Source: Streptomyces sp. NBC_01445 (lineage in GTDB: Bacteria; Actinomycetota; Actinomycetes; Streptomycetales; Streptomycetaceae). From it: DNA of 64,000 nucleotides. Position numbers and translations under genes: made by a program. Below are positions 1 to 9,878 of this stretch, in pieces. Numbering within the stretch: position 1 is the first letter of the stretch; each line of letters starts with the position of its first letter. Under the pieces are notes generated by a model. The model was not told the DNA's origin. It saw only the letters and a list, made by a program, of their open reading frames with translations, and searched no databases. The DNA lies in assembly GCF_035918235.1 (NCBI RefSeq), contig NZ_CP109485.1, forward strand, positions 4,278,001-4,342,000. Direction: 5' to 3'.

Positions 1-279
1 GCGCCGCAGGTGTACGCGAAGAACTCGCTGGTCACCGACGACGGTCTGGCCGAGGCGGCGGAGCAGCACCGGCCGCTGATGATCGTGCACGGCCTGGCCG
101 ACGACAACGTCGTGGTGGCGCACAGTCTGCGCCTTTCGTCGGCGCTCCTCGCCGCGGGCCGGCCGCACGAGGTGCTGCCGCTGTCGGGCGTGACGCACAT
201 GACGCCGCAGGAGCAGGTCGCGGAGAATCTGCTGCTGCTCCAGGTGGACTTCCTGAAGCGCTCGCTGGGACTGGTCTAG
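1..279 (+). CDS. C-terminal end of S9-family (prolyl oligopeptidase-like) serine peptidase, partial
   Basis: The reading frame is open from the first base of the window and ends at TAG 277-279, so only the last 92 codons are present and the true start lies outside. The fragment has the end of an alpha/beta-hydrolase fold as in dipeptidyl-peptidase or acylaminoacyl-peptidase enzymes. It contains a VHGLADDNV stretch, where the charge-relay Asp normally sits, and further on a GVTHMT stretch carrying the catalytic His. The nucleophile Ser would be upstream of the window. It converges on the ABC importer genes across a strong hairpin. The family call is good; the substrate is unknown. Confidence 0.8.
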   Translation, partial: APQVYAKNSLVTDDGLAEAAEQHRPLMIVHGLADDNVVVAHSLRLSSALLAAGRPHEVLPLSGVTHMTPQEQVAENLLLLQVDFLKRSLGLV

Positions 280-285
280 AAAGGC

Positions 286-321
286 GACCGGCCGGAGCGA
301 CATGGCGCGCTCCGGCCGGTC
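286..321. terminator. Bidirectional terminator between convergent genes
   Basis: Perfect 14-bp arms (286-299 and 308-321) with an 8-nt loop. It lies 7 nt after the stop of the S9 peptidase and about 118 nt beyond the stop of the convergent ABC ATPase gene. There is no strong U tract, as is common for Streptomyces terminators. Confidence 0.75.
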
Positions 322-438
322 CACGGCACCCGCACGGCCGTACGCTGTTCAGCCTGACGCGTTCGTATATCGGTGCCGCGACGGTCAAGTTGCCTGTGTG
401 TTAACGAAGTTGATGTGCATTTGTCACGACACGTACGC

Positions 439-1512
439 CTACTCGCTGGGGACGACGCGCTTCTCCTCGGCGAAGTGGCAGGCCGAGTCGTGCTTCGCCG
501 GTGACTCCCCGATGCGGAACACGGCGGGCACCGCGAGCGCCGGAACCTCCAGTTCGCACCGCTCCTGCGCCTTCCAGCAGCGGGTGCGGAAGCGGCAGCC
601 CGAGGGCACGTTGGCCGGGGACGGCACGTCGCCGGTGAGGATGATCCGCTCGCGGTGCTCGCGCGCCTCCGGGTCGGGGACGGGCACGGCGGACAGGAGC
701 GCCTGGGTGTAGGGGTGCGTGGGGTGTTCGTAGATCTGCTCGTCGGTGCCGGTCTCGACGATCCGCCCGAGGTACATGACGCCCACCCGGTCGGAGATGT
801 GGCGGACGATCGACAGGTCGTGGGCGATGAAGACGTAGGAGAGGTCGAACTCGTTCTGGAGGCTGTCGAGCAGGTTGATGACCTGCGCCTGCACGGAGAC
901 ATCGAGTGCGGAGACCGGCTCGTCGGCGACGATGATCTCGGGGCGCAGGGCGAGGCCGCGCGCGATGCCGATGCGCTGGCGCTGGCCGCCGGAGAACTGG
1001 TGCGGGTACCGGTTGATGTACTCCGGGTTGAGCCCGACCACGTCCAGGAGGTCCTGCACCTTGCGGCGCCGGTCGCCCTTGGGAGCGACCTCGGGATGGA
1101 TCTCGTACGGCTCCCCGATGATGTCGCCGACCGTCATGCGCGGGTTGAGGGACGTGTACGGGTCCTGGAACACCATCTGGATGTTGCGGCGTACGGCCTT
1201 CAGGGCGCGCCCGGACAGCTTGGTGATGTCCTCGCCCCTGTACTTGATCTGCCCGGCGGTCGGCCGCTCCAGGTTGACCAGCATCCTGGCGACGGTCGAC
1301 TTGCCGCAGCCGGACTCGCCGACGATGCCGAGGGTCTCGCCCTCGCCGAGCACGAAGTCGACGCCGTCGACGGCCTTGACCGCGCCGACCTGCTTCTTGA
1401 ACAGGATCCCCTGGGTGAGCGGATAGTGCTTGACCAGGCCGCTGACCTCCAGGATCGGCTCACGGGCCGGCACGGGGGCGGCGGCGTGCGCCTCTTTCGC
1501 CAGGTCAGCCAT
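439..1512 (-). CDS. Oligopeptide ABC importer ATP-binding protein (OppF/DppF type)
   Basis: A 357-residue cytoplasmic ATPase that would power peptide uptake as half of a heterodimer with the adjacent ATPase. Walker [10 protein letters not shown] lies at about residues 65-73, followed by the ABC signature FSGGQRQR, Walker B IIVADEPVSALD and the switch His in FIAHDLS. The C-terminal oligopeptide-transporter extension has the Cys-containing CRFRTRCW stretch. It is the last gene of a five-gene minus-strand operon. Its ATG at 1512 overlaps the preceding ATPase gene by 8 bp, which suggests translational coupling. The family is certain; the transported peptide is not known. Confidence 0.93.
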   Translation of the reverse strand: MADLAKEAHAAAPVPAREPILEVSGLVKHYPLTQGILFKKQVGAVKAVDGVDFVLGEGETLGIVGESGCGKSTVARMLVNLERPTAGQIKYRGEDITKLSGRALKAVRRNIQMVFQDPYTSLNPRMTVGDIIGEPYEIHPEVAPKGDRRRKVQDLLDVVGLNPEYINRYPHQFSGGQRQRIGIARGLALRPEIIVADEPVSALDVSVQAQVINLLDSLQNEFDLSYVFIAHDLSIVRHISDRVGVMYLGRIVETGTDEQIYEHPTHPYTQALLSAVPVPDPEAREHRERIILTGDVPSPANVPSGCRFRTRCWKAQERCELEVPALAVPAVFRIGESPAKHDSACHFAEEKRVVPSE

Positions 1513-2479
1513 CGAGCGTCTCCTTCCAGAAGTAGCAGGCGCTCCGGCGCGTCGGGCTCACCTCGAAGAGCGGGGGAACGTCCGCGCGGCACACGTCCTG
1601 GGCCATCGGGCAGCGCGGGTTGAAGGCGCAGCCGGGCGGGATGTGCATCAGGTTGGGCGGCAGGCCCTTGATCGCGTACAGCTCCTGGCCCTTCTGGTCC
1701 AGGCGCGGGATCGATTCGAGCAGGCCCTTGGTGTACGGGTGGGCGGGCGCCTTGTAGATCTCGTGCACGGGCGCCGTCTCGACGATGCGGCCCGCGTACA
1801 TGACGGCGATCTTGTCGGCTACGTCGGCGACCACGCCCAGGTCGTGGGTGATGAGGATGAGCCCCATGCTGAGTTCGCGCTGGAGCTCGGCGAGCAGCTC
1901 CATGACCTGGGCCTGCACGGTGACGTCGAGGGCGGTGGTGGGCTCGTCGGCGATGATCAGGTCCGGTTCCAGCGCGAGCGCCATCGCGATCATGATGCGC
2001 TGGCGCATGCCGCCGCTGAACTGGTGCGGGTACTGGCCGACCCGCTCCTTGGCCGCCGGGATCCTGACCCGGTCCATCAGCTCGACGGCCTTGATCTTGG
2101 CGTCCTTGCGGGACATGCCCCGGTGGACGGTGAACAGCTCGCCGATCTGCGCGCCCACGGACAGGACGGGGTTGAGGGAGCTGAGCGCGTCCTGGAAGAT
2201 CATCGCCATCTTCGCGCCACGGACCTTGCGCCGCTCGTCCTCCTTGAGCTTGAGGAGGTCGGAGCCCTGGAAGAGGATCTCACCGCCGGTGATCTTCCCG
2301 GGCGGCATGTCGAGGATGCCCATGATCGCCTGCGCGGTCACGGACTTGCCGGACCCGGACTCGCCGAGCACGGCGAGGGTCTCACCGGCCTCGACGGTGT
2401 AGTTGACCCCGTTGACGGCCTTGGCGACGCCTTCACGCGTACGGAACTCCACCTGCAGATCGCGCACTTCGAGCAGCAT
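1505..2479 (-). CDS. Oligopeptide ABC importer ATP-binding protein (OppD/DppD type)
   Basis: A 324-residue ATPase with Walker A GESGSGKS at residues 39-46, signature FSGGMRQR, Walker [13 protein letters not shown] and switch His in LITHDLG. The C-terminal oligopeptide-transporter domain contains CAFNPRCPMAQDVC. In OppD homologues such cysteines can ligate an iron-sulfur cluster (family knowledge; presence here is inferred). It lies 6 bp after the permease gene stop and overlaps the next ATPase gene by 8 bp, so it is clearly part of the same operon. Confidence 0.93.
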   Translation of the reverse strand: MLLEVRDLQVEFRTREGVAKAVNGVNYTVEAGETLAVLGESGSGKSVTAQAIMGILDMPPGKITGGEILFQGSDLLKLKEDERRKVRGAKMAMIFQDALSSLNPVLSVGAQIGELFTVHRGMSRKDAKIKAVELMDRVRIPAAKERVGQYPHQFSGGMRQRIMIAMALALEPDLIIADEPTTALDVTVQAQVMELLAELQRELSMGLILITHDLGVVADVADKIAVMYAGRIVETAPVHEIYKAPAHPYTKGLLESIPRLDQKGQELYAIKGLPPNLMHIPPGCAFNPRCPMAQDVCRADVPPLFEVSPTRRSACYFWKETLDG

Positions 2480-2485
2480 GGGCGC

Positions 2486-3514
2486 CTACCTCAGCTTGGG
2501 GTCGAGGGCGTCGCGCACCGCGTCGCCGAGCATGATGAACGCGAGCACGGTGATCGCGAGCGCGCCGGCGGGCCAGAGCAGCATGTGCGGGGCGTTGCGG
2601 ATGTACTGCGACGCCGACGAGATGTCGATGCCCCAGCTCACGGTGGGCGGCTTCAGGCCGACGCCGAGGTACGAGAGCGTGGCCTCGAGGGAGATGTACG
2701 TGCCGAGCGCGATGGTCGCGACGACGATGACCGGCGCGATCGCGTTGGGCAGGATGTGCCGCAGCATCATCCGGGAGTTGGAGGCGCCGAGCGCCCGCGC
2801 CGCCTGCACGTAGTCGTTCTGCTTCGCCGTGATGACGGAGCCGCGGGCGATGCGGGAGAGCTGCGGCCAGCCGAGCAGCACCATGAACCCGATGACCGGC
2901 CAGACGGTGGAGCTGGTGACCACGGACAGGAGCACCAGGCCGCCGAGGACGACCGGGATCGCGAAGAAGACGTCGGTGATGCGGGACAGGATCGCGTCCC
3001 ACCCCCCGCCGAAGAACCCGGCGAGCCCGCCGAGAACGCTGCCCAGCAGGGCGACGCCGACGGTGGCGCAGACACCGACGGTGACCGAGGTGCGGGCGCC
3101 GTACACGGTGCGCGTGTAGACGTCGCAGCCCTGGCCGTTGAAGCCGAAGGGGTGGCCGGGCTGGGAGCCCTCCTGGGCCTTGGCGAGGTCGCAGGAGAGC
3201 GGGTTGCCGGAGGCGATCAGCGAGGGCCAGATCGAAATGATCACGAGGAAGACGATGATCAGGCCCGAGATGATGAAGATCGGGTTGCGGCGCAGATCGC
3301 GCCAGGCGTCCGACCAGAGGCTTCTCGGCTTGCCTTCGGGGCCGCCCGGAGCCCGTCCGCCGGAGGCGGCTGATGGCTGCTGCTCCAAGGTCGTCCCCTC
3401 GCTCGTGGCGAGGTCCATGGCGCCGCCCGCGCCCGTGGCGGCGATGGCCCCTCCGTCCTCCGGGACGCGGCCCCCGCCTGACAAGTAGGGCTCCGGCGGC
3501 TCGGGTTCAGGCAT
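2486..3514 (-). CDS. Oligopeptide ABC importer permease (DppC/OppC type)
   Basis: A 342-residue inner-membrane subunit. About 80 N-terminal residues rich in Pro, Gly and Glu precede the first membrane segment (near residues 78-100); this cytoplasmic extension is longer than in most DppC proteins. The cytoplasmic EAA-type coupling loop appears as NDYVQAARALGAS, followed by RHILPN. It overlaps the upstream permease gene by 8 bp. A downstream start cannot be excluded because the extension is low-complexity, but the overlap supports the annotated one. Confidence 0.9.
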   Translation of the reverse strand: MPEPEPPEPYLSGGGRVPEDGGAIAATGAGGAMDLATSEGTTLEQQPSAASGGRAPGGPEGKPRSLWSDAWRDLRRNPIFIISGLIIVFLVIISIWPSLIASGNPLSCDLAKAQEGSQPGHPFGFNGQGCDVYTRTVYGARTSVTVGVCATVGVALLGSVLGGLAGFFGGGWDAILSRITDVFFAIPVVLGGLVLLSVVTSSTVWPVIGFMVLLGWPQLSRIARGSVITAKQNDYVQAARALGASNSRMMLRHILPNAIAPVIVVATIALGTYISLEATLSYLGVGLKPPTVSWGIDISSASQYIRNAPHMLLWPAGALAITVLAFIMLGDAVRDALDPKLR

Positions 3515-4430
3515 AGCGGATCCTCGGGTCGAGTACGGCGTACAGAAGGTCGACGATCAGGTTGGCCGCCAGGAAGACGAGGACGAGTACGGTCACGAAG
3601 CCGACGACGGTCTGGGTGTTCTGCCGGAGGATGCCCTGGTAGAGCTGGTAGCCGACGCCGTGGATGTTGAAGATCCGCTCCGTGACGATGGCGCCGCCCA
3701 TCAGGGCGCCGATGTCGGTGCCGATGAAGGTGACGACCGGGATCAGCGAGTTGCGCAGCAGGTGCCGGACGATGACGCGGCGGCGTGGGAGGCCCTTGGC
3801 GATGGCCGTACGGACGTAGTCGGCGCGGCGGTTCTCGGCGATCGAGGTCCTGGTGAGCCGGGTGACGTACGCGAGGGAGACCGAGGCGAGCACGAGGCCG
3901 GGGACGATGAGTTCGGAGAACGTCGCCTCGGTGGACACCGCGGGTTTGATGATCCCCCACTCGACGCCGAGCAGAAGCTGGAGGAGCAGGCCGGTGACGA
4001 AGGTCGGGACGGAGATGACGACCAGGGTGAGCAGCAGCACGGTGGTGTCGATGGGACGGCCGCGGCGCAGGCCTGTGATGACGCCGAGCGTGATGCCGAT
4101 GACGATCTCGAAGAGGATCGCCACGACGGTCAGGCGGATCGTCACGGGGAAGGCGGCCGCCATCAGTTCGGTGACCTTCTGGCCGTTGAACGCGGTGCCG
4201 AAGTCGCCGGTGAAGACGTTCCCCATGTACGTCAGGTATTGCTGCCAGACGGGCTTGTCGAGGCCGAACTCCTTCTCGAGCTGAGCGGCCGTGGCGGGAT
4301 CGCACTGCTTGTCGCCGCACAGTCCCGCGATGGGGTCGCCCATCACGTTGACCATCAGGAAGATGAGCAGCGTCGCGCCGAAGAAGACCGGGATCATCTG
4401 CAGCAGACGCCTGATCACATAACGTCCCAT
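3507..4430 (-). CDS. Oligopeptide ABC importer permease (DppB/OppB type)
   Basis: A 307-residue membrane permease with the typical DppB start (a short basic N-terminus followed at once by a membrane helix), a periplasmic loop with a Cys pair near residues 38-43, and about six helices. The EAA loop reads ADYVRTAIAKGLP. It is the partner of the DppC-type permease next to it. It starts 63 bp after the substrate-binding protein gene, separated by a hairpin. Confidence 0.92.
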   Translation of the reverse strand: MGRYVIRRLLQMIPVFFGATLLIFLMVNVMGDPIAGLCGDKQCDPATAAQLEKEFGLDKPVWQQYLTYMGNVFTGDFGTAFNGQKVTELMAAAFPVTIRLTVVAILFEIVIGITLGVITGLRRGRPIDTTVLLLTLVVISVPTFVTGLLLQLLLGVEWGIIKPAVSTEATFSELIVPGLVLASVSLAYVTRLTRTSIAENRRADYVRTAIAKGLPRRRVIVRHLLRNSLIPVVTFIGTDIGALMGGAIVTERIFNIHGVGYQLYQGILRQNTQTVVGFVTVLVLVFLAANLIVDLLYAVLDPRIRYA

Positions 4431-4448
4431 ACGGGGCTCCGGAATCGG

Positions 4449-4488
4449 GGGGAGCGGCCGCCCGTCAGTCCCCGGGCTGCCGCTCCCC
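4449..4488 (-). terminator. Intra-operon hairpin after the binding-protein gene
   Basis: The 10-bp arms (4449-4458 and 4479-4488) begin 5 nt beyond the stop codon of the substrate-binding protein gene and precede the permease gene. In importer operons such a hairpin usually acts as a partial terminator or 3' end stabiliser, giving more binding protein than permease. The role is inferred; the stem is seen directly. Confidence 0.55.
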
Positions 4489-4493
4489 GGGCG

Positions 4494-6128
4494 TCATTTG
4501 ACCTTGATCTCGTTGTAGACCGGAACGCTGAACGGGTTGAGGGCGACGTTGGAGACCTTGTCGGAGTAGCCGGCACTGCCGTTCTGGTACCAGAGCGGGA
4601 TGGCCGCCATGTTGTCCCTGACAACGCCTTCGGCCTGCTGGAAGATCTTGACGGCCTTGGCGCGGTCGGACTCGGCGTTGGCCTGGTCGACGAGCTTGTC
4701 GAACTCCTTGTTGGACCATTTGCCGTCGTTGGACGAGGCGTTGGTGTAGTACAGCGGCTGCAGGAAGTTCTGGATGAGCGGGTAGTCCATCTGCCAGCCG
4801 GCGCGGAACGGGCCCGTCATCTTCTTCTGCGTGATCTTGTTGCGGAAGTCGGCGAAAGTGCCGGTGGGCAGGCCGACGCAGGCCTTGTCGTTCCCCAGGG
4901 CGTTGTTGATGCTGTTGCAGACGGCGTCGACCCACTCCTTGTGGCTGCCGGTGTCCGCGTTGTAGCCGATCTTCACCTGGCCGCCGGGGATGCCGCCGCC
5001 CTCCTGGACCAGCTTCTTGGCCTCGGTGGGGTTGTAGTCGCACCCGTCGCCGCACAGCCCGTCCTGGAAGCCGCCGTCCTTGCCGAGGACCGGCGAGGTC
5101 CAGTCCGTGGCCGGGGTCCGGGTCTTCTGGAAGATCGTCTCGGTGATCTGCTTGCGGTTGATCGCCATCGACAGGCCCTTGCGCACCTTGTCGCTGTCCG
5201 CCTTGTTCCACGCGGGGTCGTAGAACGGGAAGGCGAGCGTCTGGATGATGCCGGCGGGGGAGTTGATGTACCGGCCGCTGAGGTCGGCCTCGACGTTCTT
5301 GAGCTGCGAGGCCGGGACGTCGTCGACGAGGTCGAGGTTGCCGGCCGTCAGGTCGGTGTACGCCGTGTTGTTGTCGGTGTAGACCTTCAGATCCACGCCG
5401 CCGTTCTGCGCCTTGTCGGTGCCCGGGTAGTCGTCCCACTTGCGCAGGGACATCTGGGAGCCCTTGGTGTAGCTGTCGATCATGTACGGGCCGTTGCCGA
5501 CCGGCTTGCTCACCCACGCGTCGTGGTCGTCGAAGAAGGCCTTGGGGAGCGGGGCGAAGGCCGCGTAGCCGAGGGTGTCGGGCCACAGCGAGAACTTCTG
5601 GCTGAGCTTGACCGAGAAGGTGAGGGGACCGGTGACCTTGAGCCCGGACAGACTGGTGGCGCTCGGGGTTCCGGAGTCGGGGTGGACCTTGTCGTAGCCG
5701 TCGATCTGGCCGAAGAAATAGGCGTTCTTCTGGTTGTTCTTCAGGTCCGCGCCGTAGTTCCAGGCGTCCACGAAGGACTTCGCGGTGACCTTCTCGCCGT
5801 TGGAGAACGTCCAGCCGTCCTTGACCGTGATCTTGAAGTTGACCGAGTCCGTCGTCTCGATCTTGTCCGCGAGCATGTCCTCGGCGGCGCCGGTCTTCGG
5901 GTTGTACCGCTTCAGGCCACGGAAGACCATGTCCAGGACCTTGCCGCCCTGCACCTCGTTCGTGTTCGCGGGTTCCAGCGGGTTCTGCGGGTCACCCCAG
6001 GACGAACGGACGATCCCTGAGCCATCGCCACCGCTGCCGCCGCTGCCGCCCCCACCACCACAGGCCGTCGCCGCGAGAGCGACGGCCACCGCGCATACGG
6101 CCCACTTGGCGTGCGTGGCTCCACGCAT
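4494..6128 (-). CDS. Oligopeptide-binding lipoprotein of ABC importer (SBP family 5)
   Basis: A 544-residue extracytoplasmic peptide receptor anchored by lipid. The ATG at 6128 is chosen because GAGGAGG lies 7-8 nt upstream; the frame opens 18 codons earlier without a good ribosome site. The N-terminus is a short basic stretch, then a hydrophobic stretch ending in an AATAC lipobox (Cys 23), followed by a Gly/Ser linker. The body has the SBP_bac_5 pattern, with EPANTNEVQGG near the start and internal NPTEAKKLV-type repeats. It is the first gene of the five-gene importer operon. Confidence 0.92.
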   Translation of the reverse strand: MRGATHAKWAVCAVAVALAATACGGGGGSGGSGGDGSGIVRSSWGDPQNPLEPANTNEVQGGKVLDMVFRGLKRYNPKTGAAEDMLADKIETTDSVNFKITVKDGWTFSNGEKVTAKSFVDAWNYGADLKNNQKNAYFFGQIDGYDKVHPDSGTPSATSLSGLKVTGPLTFSVKLSQKFSLWPDTLGYAAFAPLPKAFFDDHDAWVSKPVGNGPYMIDSYTKGSQMSLRKWDDYPGTDKAQNGGVDLKVYTDNNTAYTDLTAGNLDLVDDVPASQLKNVEADLSGRYINSPAGIIQTLAFPFYDPAWNKADSDKVRKGLSMAINRKQITETIFQKTRTPATDWTSPVLGKDGGFQDGLCGDGCDYNPTEAKKLVQEGGGIPGGQVKIGYNADTGSHKEWVDAVCNSINNALGNDKACVGLPTGTFADFRNKITQKKMTGPFRAGWQMDYPLIQNFLQPLYYTNASSNDGKWSNKEFDKLVDQANAESDRAKAVKIFQQAEGVVRDNMAAIPLWYQNGSAGYSDKVSNVALNPFSVPVYNEIKVK

Positions 6129-6170
6129 GGAGTGCCTCCTCGGAGTGCTTCTGGGTCCGCGCCTGACGGC

Positions 6171-6185
6171 ACTTAGGCCCAAATA
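6171..6185 (-). promoter_or_regulatory. Candidate promoter element shared with the bldK upstream region
   Basis: On the minus strand this reads TATTTGGGCCTAAGT, 43-57 nt upstream of the binding-protein ATG. A near-identical block, ATTTTGGGCTAAGT, occurs at 14444-14457 upstream of the other importer operon. Each is followed by a C/G-rich stretch ending in CAGG. The sequence similarity is seen directly; promoter function is inferred. A mapped 5' end nearby would settle it. Confidence 0.4.
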
Positions 6186-6212
6186 TCACCCTCGGAGAGA
6201 CATAACGCACTT

Positions 6213-7526
6213 TCAGTCCGCCCGTACGAGCCCCAGTTCGCACGGGTGGGTCAGCAGGTTGCCGATCAGCCCCTCCCGGTCGCCCTCCTTGTAAACACGG
6301 GCCACCCCGGTCAGCCGCCCCTCTTCCAGCCGCAGGTCCAGACCGAGCACCGGACCGCTGACCCTCGCGTCGGCGGTGGGGAGTTGTACGGGGAAGGAGC
6401 CGCGCAGGGCGAGGGTGGCCGTGGCGTCGACGGAGGCGGCGGCGCTCTCGTCGCCGGTGGCGAGTTCGGCCCGGGCGCCCGGCAGGATCCGCAGCCGCAG
6501 CGGGACCTCGCCCTCCGGCGTCGAGGCGTGGCCCGCCCACTCCCCCTCCTGCAGGGTCAGCGGGCGCGCGGGCACGGAGAACACCGGTGAGATCAGTTCG
6601 GGCCTGAACCCGGGCACCAGCTCGCCCAGGACGTAGGCGACGACCGCGTCACGGGCCGCCTTCGCCGTCGTGTTCGTCAGGACCGCCACCGACAGGCCCG
6701 GTTCCGGCGCCGACACCGCCATCACGGCCACGCCGCCCATGCCTCCGCCGTGGCTCACCAGGAGCGGCCCCCCGCCGCGCGAGACGCACCAGCCGAGGCC
6801 GTACCCGAGGTGCTCACCGATCGGGACGGCGTCGAGGACCGCGGCGGCCGTCTCCGGCTTCAGGAGCCGCGGCCACGACTGGGCGAAGAGGGCGAGCTGA
6901 GGTGCCGTCGCCCAGCCGAGCGTGGCGCCGGGATGGCTGGTGCGCAGGCCCTGGGGATAGGGGCGCCCGTCGGGGGTGTAGCGGGTCGCGGCGCCCGGGC
7001 AGTGCGTGGCGATGCGGAAGCCGTCGAGCCCGAGCGGCCCGAGGACCCGCTCCCGGGCGTACGTGGCGAGGTCCTGTCCGGTGGCGTCCTCCAGGAGCCG
7101 GCCGAGGAGCCGGTAGCCGAGGTTCGCGTACTCGAAGCCGGAGCCGGGCGCGCGCTGGAGCCGTATGTACGGCTCCGCGTCGATGGCCGGCTCGCCCTCC
7201 TCGCCGTAGTGGAAGTCGTAGTGCGCGCCGAGCCCGCCCCGGTGCCGCAGGAGCTGACGCGGGGTCGCGCCGAGGGGTCCCGGCGCGTCCAGGTCGAGCA
7301 GCCCCTCGTCGGCCGCGACGCAGACCGCCGCGGCCGTGACCGGCTTGGTGACGGAGGCGAGGGCGTACGGGGTGCGGACGGTGGCGGGGATCCCCGCGCC
7401 GGTGTCGGCGAGCCCGTACGACTCGGCGCGGATCACCTCGCCCCGCACGGCGACCGCGACCGAGACGGACGGGCACCCGTACCCCGCCATCGCCTCCGCG
7501 CACCGCGCCTCAAGGTCGTCCAGCAT
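6213..7526 (-). CDS. Serine hydrolase of the beta-lactamase / D-alanyl carboxypeptidase class (SxxK)
   Basis: A 437-residue protein with the three penicillin-recognising motifs: SVTK at residues 58-61 (nucleophile Ser 58), YAN at 133-135, and an HGG triad in VSHGGGMGG. The start ATG 7526 is preferred because GGGAGAGGGG lies just upstream; the frame continues 22 codons further. There is no signal peptide, so it is probably cytoplasmic. Relatives include esterases, peptidases acting on D-amino acids, and penicillin-binding-like proteins. It sits between two peptide importer operons on the same strand, so a role in processing imported peptides is possible but unproven. Confidence 0.85.
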   Translation of the reverse strand: MLDDLEARCAEAMAGYGCPSVSVAVAVRGEVIRAESYGLADTGAGIPATVRTPYALASVTKPVTAAAVCVAADEGLLDLDAPGPLGATPRQLLRHRGGLGAHYDFHYGEEGEPAIDAEPYIRLQRAPGSGFEYANLGYRLLGRLLEDATGQDLATYARERVLGPLGLDGFRIATHCPGAATRYTPDGRPYPQGLRTSHPGATLGWATAPQLALFAQSWPRLLKPETAAAVLDAVPIGEHLGYGLGWCVSRGGGPLLVSHGGGMGGVAVMAVSAPEPGLSVAVLTNTTAKAARDAVVAYVLGELVPGFRPELISPVFSVPARPLTLQEGEWAGHASTPEGEVPLRLRILPGARAELATGDESAAASVDATATLALRGSFPVQLPTADARVSGPVLGLDLRLEEGRLTGVARVYKEGDREGLIGNLLTHPCELGLVRAD

Positions 7527-7608
7527 GTGTGGCCCCTCTCCCTCGCCCGCTCGTTCCTGGATCATCGCCCACACCGGGACCGTCATGACCACCCGCCCGG
7601 ATACGCCG

Positions 7609-7645
7609 ACGGCCCGTCACCGGCGTGTCACCGGTGGCGGGCCGT
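7609..7645 (-). terminator. Terminator of the bldK-type operon
   Basis: The 15-bp arms (7609-7623 and 7631-7645) have one G-U-type mismatch and a 7-nt loop. It lies 21 nt beyond the stop of the last ATPase gene and upstream of the serine hydrolase gene on the same strand. Confidence 0.7.
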
Positions 7646-7666
7646 GGTCGGCCGGAGCGCGGACGG

Positions 7667-8794
<1,128 letters not shown>

Positions 8795-8806
8795 GTCGTG
8801 TACTTC

Positions 8807-9868
8807 CTAGCCGAGCCGGGGCTTGATCCGGTCGATGAAGATGGTCTGCCGCTGCTCCGAGGTGAGGTGGCAGGCGGCGGCACGGCCGTCCGCGAGCAGC
8901 GGACGCTCGGTGGTGCAACGGCCGCCGGACACCTGGTCGGGGAAGCCGCACCGCGGATGGAAACGGCAGCCCGTCGGCGGGTTGAGCAGGGAGGGCGGGG
9001 CGCCCGGGATCGGTGTGAGCGCCTCGTTGATGTCGCCGCCGAGGCGGGGCATCGACGAGAGCAGACCCCAGGTGTACGGGTGCTGCGGCGTGCGCAGAAC
9101 TTCTCTCACCGAACCGCGCTCCACGGCCCGGCCCGCGTACATCACGAGCAGGTCGTCGGCCATCTTGGAGATGACGCCGAGGTCGTGCGTGATGAAGACG
9201 ATGGCGGAGCCGAACTCCTGCTGGAGGTCCTTGAGCAGGTCCAGGATCTGCGCCTGCACCGTCACGTCGAGCGCGGTGGTCGGCTCGTCGGCGATCAGCA
9301 GGTCGGGGTCGCAGACCAGGGCCATGGCGATCATCGCGCGCTGGCGCATGCCGCCGGAGAACTGGTGCGGGTAGTCGTCGACGCGCTGCTTCGGCTGCGG
9401 GATGCCGACCTTCTCGAGCATGTCGATGGCGCGGATCCTGGCGTCCTTCTTGGAAGCACCGGTGTGCTTCATGAAGGGCTCCATGATCTGGCGGCCCACC
9501 GTGTAGTACGGCGACATCGCGGTGAGCGGGTCCTGGAAGATCATCGCGGCCTTGTTGCCGCGGACCTTCTCCAGTTCTCTCTCGGTCGCGGTGACGAGCT
9601 CCTGGCCGTCCAGGATGATCTCGCCGTCCACGGTGGTGGACTTCTTGTTGTGCAGCCCGAGGACCGTCAGGTTGGTGACGGACTTGCCCGAGCCGGACTC
9701 GCCGACGATGCCGAGCGTCTTGCCCCGCTCCAGGTCGAAGGAGAGCCCGTCGACCGCCTTGACGATGCCGTCCTCGGTGGAGAACTGCACCCTGAGGTCA
9801 CGGACCGAGAGGAAAGCCTCCGAACCGGTCGGGGCCGGGCTGTCCTCGGTCTTGGTCACAGTGGTCAC
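8807..9868 (-). CDS. bldKD: BldKD-type ATP-binding protein of oligopeptide importer
   Basis: A 353-residue OppD-like ATPase. Walker A GESGSGKS is at 56-63, followed by signature FSGGMRQR, Walker [13 protein letters not shown] and switch His in FITHDLG. The C-terminal transporter domain has [11 protein letters not shown] and one further Cys; the four-Cys pattern typical of OppD clusters may be present. It starts 10 bp after the permease gene stop and ends 12 bp before the last ATPase gene, so all are one transcript. Confidence 0.86.
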   Translation of the reverse strand: MTTVTKTEDSPAPTGSEAFLSVRDLRVQFSTEDGIVKAVDGLSFDLERGKTLGIVGESGSGKSVTNLTVLGLHNKKSTTVDGEIILDGQELVTATERELEKVRGNKAAMIFQDPLTAMSPYYTVGRQIMEPFMKHTGASKKDARIRAIDMLEKVGIPQPKQRVDDYPHQFSGGMRQRAMIAMALVCDPDLLIADEPTTALDVTVQAQILDLLKDLQQEFGSAIVFITHDLGVISKMADDLLVMYAGRAVERGSVREVLRTPQHPYTWGLLSSMPRLGGDINEALTPIPGAPPSLLNPPTGCRFHPRCGFPDQVSGGRCTTERPLLADGRAAACHLTSEQRQTIFIDRIKPRLG

Positions 9869-9878
9869 GGTCGTTCTC

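Noticed and set aside
1430..6020. Long plus-strand frames antisense to the first ABC operon
   Set aside because: Composition is His/Asp/Val/Arg-rich shadow sequence with no domain, while the minus-strand frames show complete ABC motifs.
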